A DNA stretch of 64,000 bases. Origin: Anodontia alba (lineage: Eukaryota > Mollusca > Bivalvia > Lucinida > Lucinidae). The DNA is taken from the NCBI GenBank assembly GCA_964016985.1, contig OZ024826.1:45546978-45610977 (forward strand). Direction: 5' to 3'. Shown here piece after piece: positions 61,556 to 64,000 of this stretch (positions are counted from its first letter, which is position 1; each line of letters starts with the position of its first letter). A model generated the notes under the pieces. That model saw only the letters and a list, made by a program, of their open reading frames with translations, ran no database searches and was not told the origin of the DNA. A program made the translations under genes and the position numbers.

Positions 61556-61579
61556 CTGAAAGAAAGAATAAGTCAATTA

Positions 61580-61915
61580 ACGTTTAGTGTGCTGGGTAAA
61601 AATTTCAACAGGTAACATTTTGGAATACTTTTCTCATTTTTCCCAGAAAACACTTTGACATTGCATGCAAATTGCCTCCTTAGGACACAACTTTTCCCAG
61701 AAAACAGACTGACATTTCATGCAAATTGTCTCATTAGGAGACAATTTGCATGAAATGTCATTCTGTTTTCTGAGAAAAATAAAAATTTGCATAAAATGTC
61801 TGATTCCACCTGTGTGTCCTAAGGAGACAATGTGCATGCAATGTCTGATCCTATTTTCTGGAAAAAAAAATACAATCAATTTGTCTTCTGAGTGTGCTAA
61901 CTAGCTAAGTGTTAA
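61580..61915. mobile_element. Family D element with duplicated hairpin arms
   Basis: TTTCATGCAAATTGTCTC / GAGACAATTTGCATGAAATG form the centre. The outer arms CATGCAAATTGCCTCCTTAG and CTAAGGAGACAATGTGCATG form a second shell. Confidence 0.7.
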
Positions 61916-62055
61916 GCCACATCAAACAAAAAGGTATCTGCCTGTATTTTCTGTTCAGGAAAAAGTCCTTACATAACATTGTGCTGCATTCTAACACCTA
62001 TGGGATAAATGCTCTTCTAATCTCAACTTTTTAAAAGTGACAAAAGTGTGCATTT

Positions 62056-62270
62056 TAACCTTTACCACTCTCTGGGCTAATTCAACAGATGACGACTTGA
62101 TGATACTTTGCTTATTTTTCCTAGAAAACAGGATCTGACATTTCATGCAAATTGCATCCAGTAGAGAAAATTTGTATGACATGTCAAACCTGTTTTCTGG
62201 GAAAAATAAGAAAAATATTTTAATATGTCATCTGCTGAAAATTTCACCCAGAGTGCTAAGTATTAAAAGT
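62056..62270. mobile_element. Family D element
   Basis: CCTTTACCACTCTCTGGGCT and CACCCAGAGTGCTAAG ends. TTTCATGCAAATTGCATCC arm. Confidence 0.7.
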
Positions 62271-62524
62271 GACAAAAGTGTTCTTTTTAAGTCCAGTTTA
62301 ACAGATTTGTGCACTATGCCAAATGCTGACAGAAATAAAAAATTTAAAATAGATTTAAAAAATACAAAATAACAACATCTCCTTAGAATGTATAACACTA
62401 CATACCCCAGTTTTCTCTTCGTAATATAGGGAAACTTTTATGGATGTACATTTCACTGACATGTTAATGTAATGAAGACTGCCTGCCAAAAGGGTCTTTA
62501 TGCATAGAGAAACATGAAATAATT

Positions 62525-63535
62525 ACAATCTAACCTAGGCTTCTGGCTACCACTATTAAGCATGACCTTCACTTAACAGACAACTCTGTATTCCCAAAAC
62601 AATTTTTTTACAAATGACCCTATTGAGCAAGCACCTGTCGAACGTGGTAGTGGCTGGCATATTTTATCAGAAATACCTCAAATATTGTCATTATGTGGCC
62701 ATCTTGAAAAGTCTGAGGGGACAGCTTATTTGATTCCTAAATGATTCAATTTTGTACACTGGTCATATATCTCGGTGCCTTCAGCCTGCCTTTGAACCAT
62801 GGCCAACATCAAGACTAGTTCTCAGTTTTAGACAAAATACAAAATGCGAAAATGGATACCACTCGAAGGAAACAAACTGTGTCCTGGCTCACAAAGAGGA
62901 GCAGTGTCGTCAAAAACTAAACAGAAGTTAATTCAATAAGATCAAAGTGAGTGTCTGATGATCTTTGATTTTAACAGTGGCTGTATGGTTGTGCAATTAG
63001 ACCAGGTTTATGTTATTACAGACTAACAATGTTTGTTTTGAGATTAATAAAGGTGAGAAAACTTGATTGAATAGGAAAAAATTAACAAAAGGTAGTGACG
63101 TAACTGTCCAGATGATTGTCATGTTTTGTTAACATGTTTGATACCATAGCCAGCATTCACTTATCGAAGTTTTTTGTTTCTAAAATTATCAAATGAGGAT
63201 GTGACCTCATACTTTTATAGAATCATGGGAAAAAAGGTGTTACCATCTTTTGTTTTTGTTAGCACATTTAGCAATCCTGGGTTTCTCTAAAACACTGACC
63301 CTCTCCCCAACCACATTCTTCTGATATCAAAATTTGCATTCATATCAATATCTCAGACTTTTGTGATACTAACTTAAAACCATGACTTCTACCCGATCAG
63401 TTGCCTTGGCCAGAAAGACATGGTTCCCCACAAAATTCCAAGTCCCAGACCAACCTGTATTAAGCAAGCACTTTATTAAGCAAGCAATTTTGCATTATCC
63501 CATGGGTGCTTGCTTGAGACAGGTCAGACAGTATC
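62525..63535. mobile_element. Possible degenerate 1-kb DNA element
   Basis: GAGCAAGCACCTGTCGAAC near the left and AACCTGTATTAAGCAAGCAC and GGTGCTTGCTTGAGACAGGT near the right are related to the 4,968-5,115 element ends. The left terminus is weak. No ORF. Confidence 0.35.
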
Positions 63536-63572
63536 TATTGTAGGAAATTGGTATTATATATTATCTGCTCAG

Positions 63573-63752
63573 TCTAATGATGATGATGATTTGGTGTTTT
63601 ACATCTCTTTCAACATTATTTAATTCATATCGAGATGACACTGGGGTGAAAATGAAAGACTTGTGCATACAGCAATGAGATGAACTCCATCTCTAGTGGG
63701 ATTCAAAATTAGGACCTTGTCATCTCAAGTCAGGAGCGCTAACCACTCGACC
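63573..63752 (-). mobile_element. S3 SINE
   Basis: ATGATGATGATTTGGTGTTT tail side at left, tRNA-like head GCGCTAACCACTCGACCACC at right. B-box-like GGGATTCAAAATTAGGACC lies in between on plus. Confidence 0.7.
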
Positions 63753-63756
63753 ACCT

Positions 63757-64000
63757 GGGCCCAGTTGTTCAAAGCATCGTTAGCTTAACAAGCTTGTTAA
63801 GGGTCATTTCGTTAACTGTTTTAGCGGATTCAATATACAATATTCTGATATTTTTTGGTGAAAAAATGTGAGTAGCTTTTGCACTGCAAAAGCTACTCAC
63901 ATTTTTTCAGCAAAAAATTTCAGCATATTTGCATATCACTCAATTTAAATTTTAACGAATCGTTAACTAAGGACGTCGTTAGCTTTGAACAACTGGGCCC
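63757..64000. mobile_element. Family A palindromic element, copy 5
   Basis: GGGCCCAGTTGTTCAAAGCA start. The last base of the window is the last C of TTGAACAACTGGGCCC. Centre AGCTTTTGCACTGCAAAAGC. Confidence 0.85.

Overview
Animal genomic DNA, most likely from a bivalve mollusc. The window is AT-rich and intron-rich and is packed with short palindromic DNA elements, tRNA-derived SINEs, tandem-repeat elements that start with ACAAG, a mariner and LINEs. I infer the clade from this repeat style and from the host gene; the species cannot be read from the window.

One host gene spans nearly the whole window on the minus strand: the middle of a neurobeachin (NBEA/rugose) orthologue. I located 16 coding exons between 61,555 and 3,265, all with GT-AG boundaries. 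Their phases chain without a break and sum to exactly 2,544 nt (848 codons). The order matches animal neurobeachin: end of the region after the lectin-like domain, armadillo-type solenoid, a variable acidic linker (one 617-nt exon), then the conserved segment that precedes the PH-BEACH part. The N-terminus lies to the right of the window. The PH-BEACH and WD40 parts lie to the left. The exon with phases 1/2 at 13,093-13,216 is followed by three tandem copies of itself: two are frame-damaged, and one is fully open with a GC donor.

The rest is intronic and mostly mobile DNA. Right to left along the gene: palindromic elements and a KIAA1958/Crypton-like ORF; a 112-bp satellite-like array (54.3-56.4 kb); a tandem-repeat element with a nested mariner (48.6-52.1 kb); a LINE C-terminus split by a SINE (47.4-47.9 kb); a Helitron/Helentron-like element whose 128-bp core repeats carry perfect estrogen-response-element palindromes (42.3-44.5 kb); a second tandem-repeat element (37.8-39.0 kb); a 1.4-kb element with a 24-bp terminal inverted repeat (TIR) inside a TA microsatellite (35.4-36.8 kb); a nearly complete 5.5-kb LINE nested in a short palindromic element (28.3-33.8 kb); two CpG-rich TIR elements (11.5-12.5 and 1.3-3.0 kb); and more than 50 short palindromic elements in about nine families, labelled A to I here. 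Several lie within a few bases to tens of bases of NBEA splice sites.

No rRNA, functional tRNA, CRISPR or bacterial feature was found. The LINE, mariner and other coding mobile elements all carry frame damage, so NBEA is the only intact host gene I can support.
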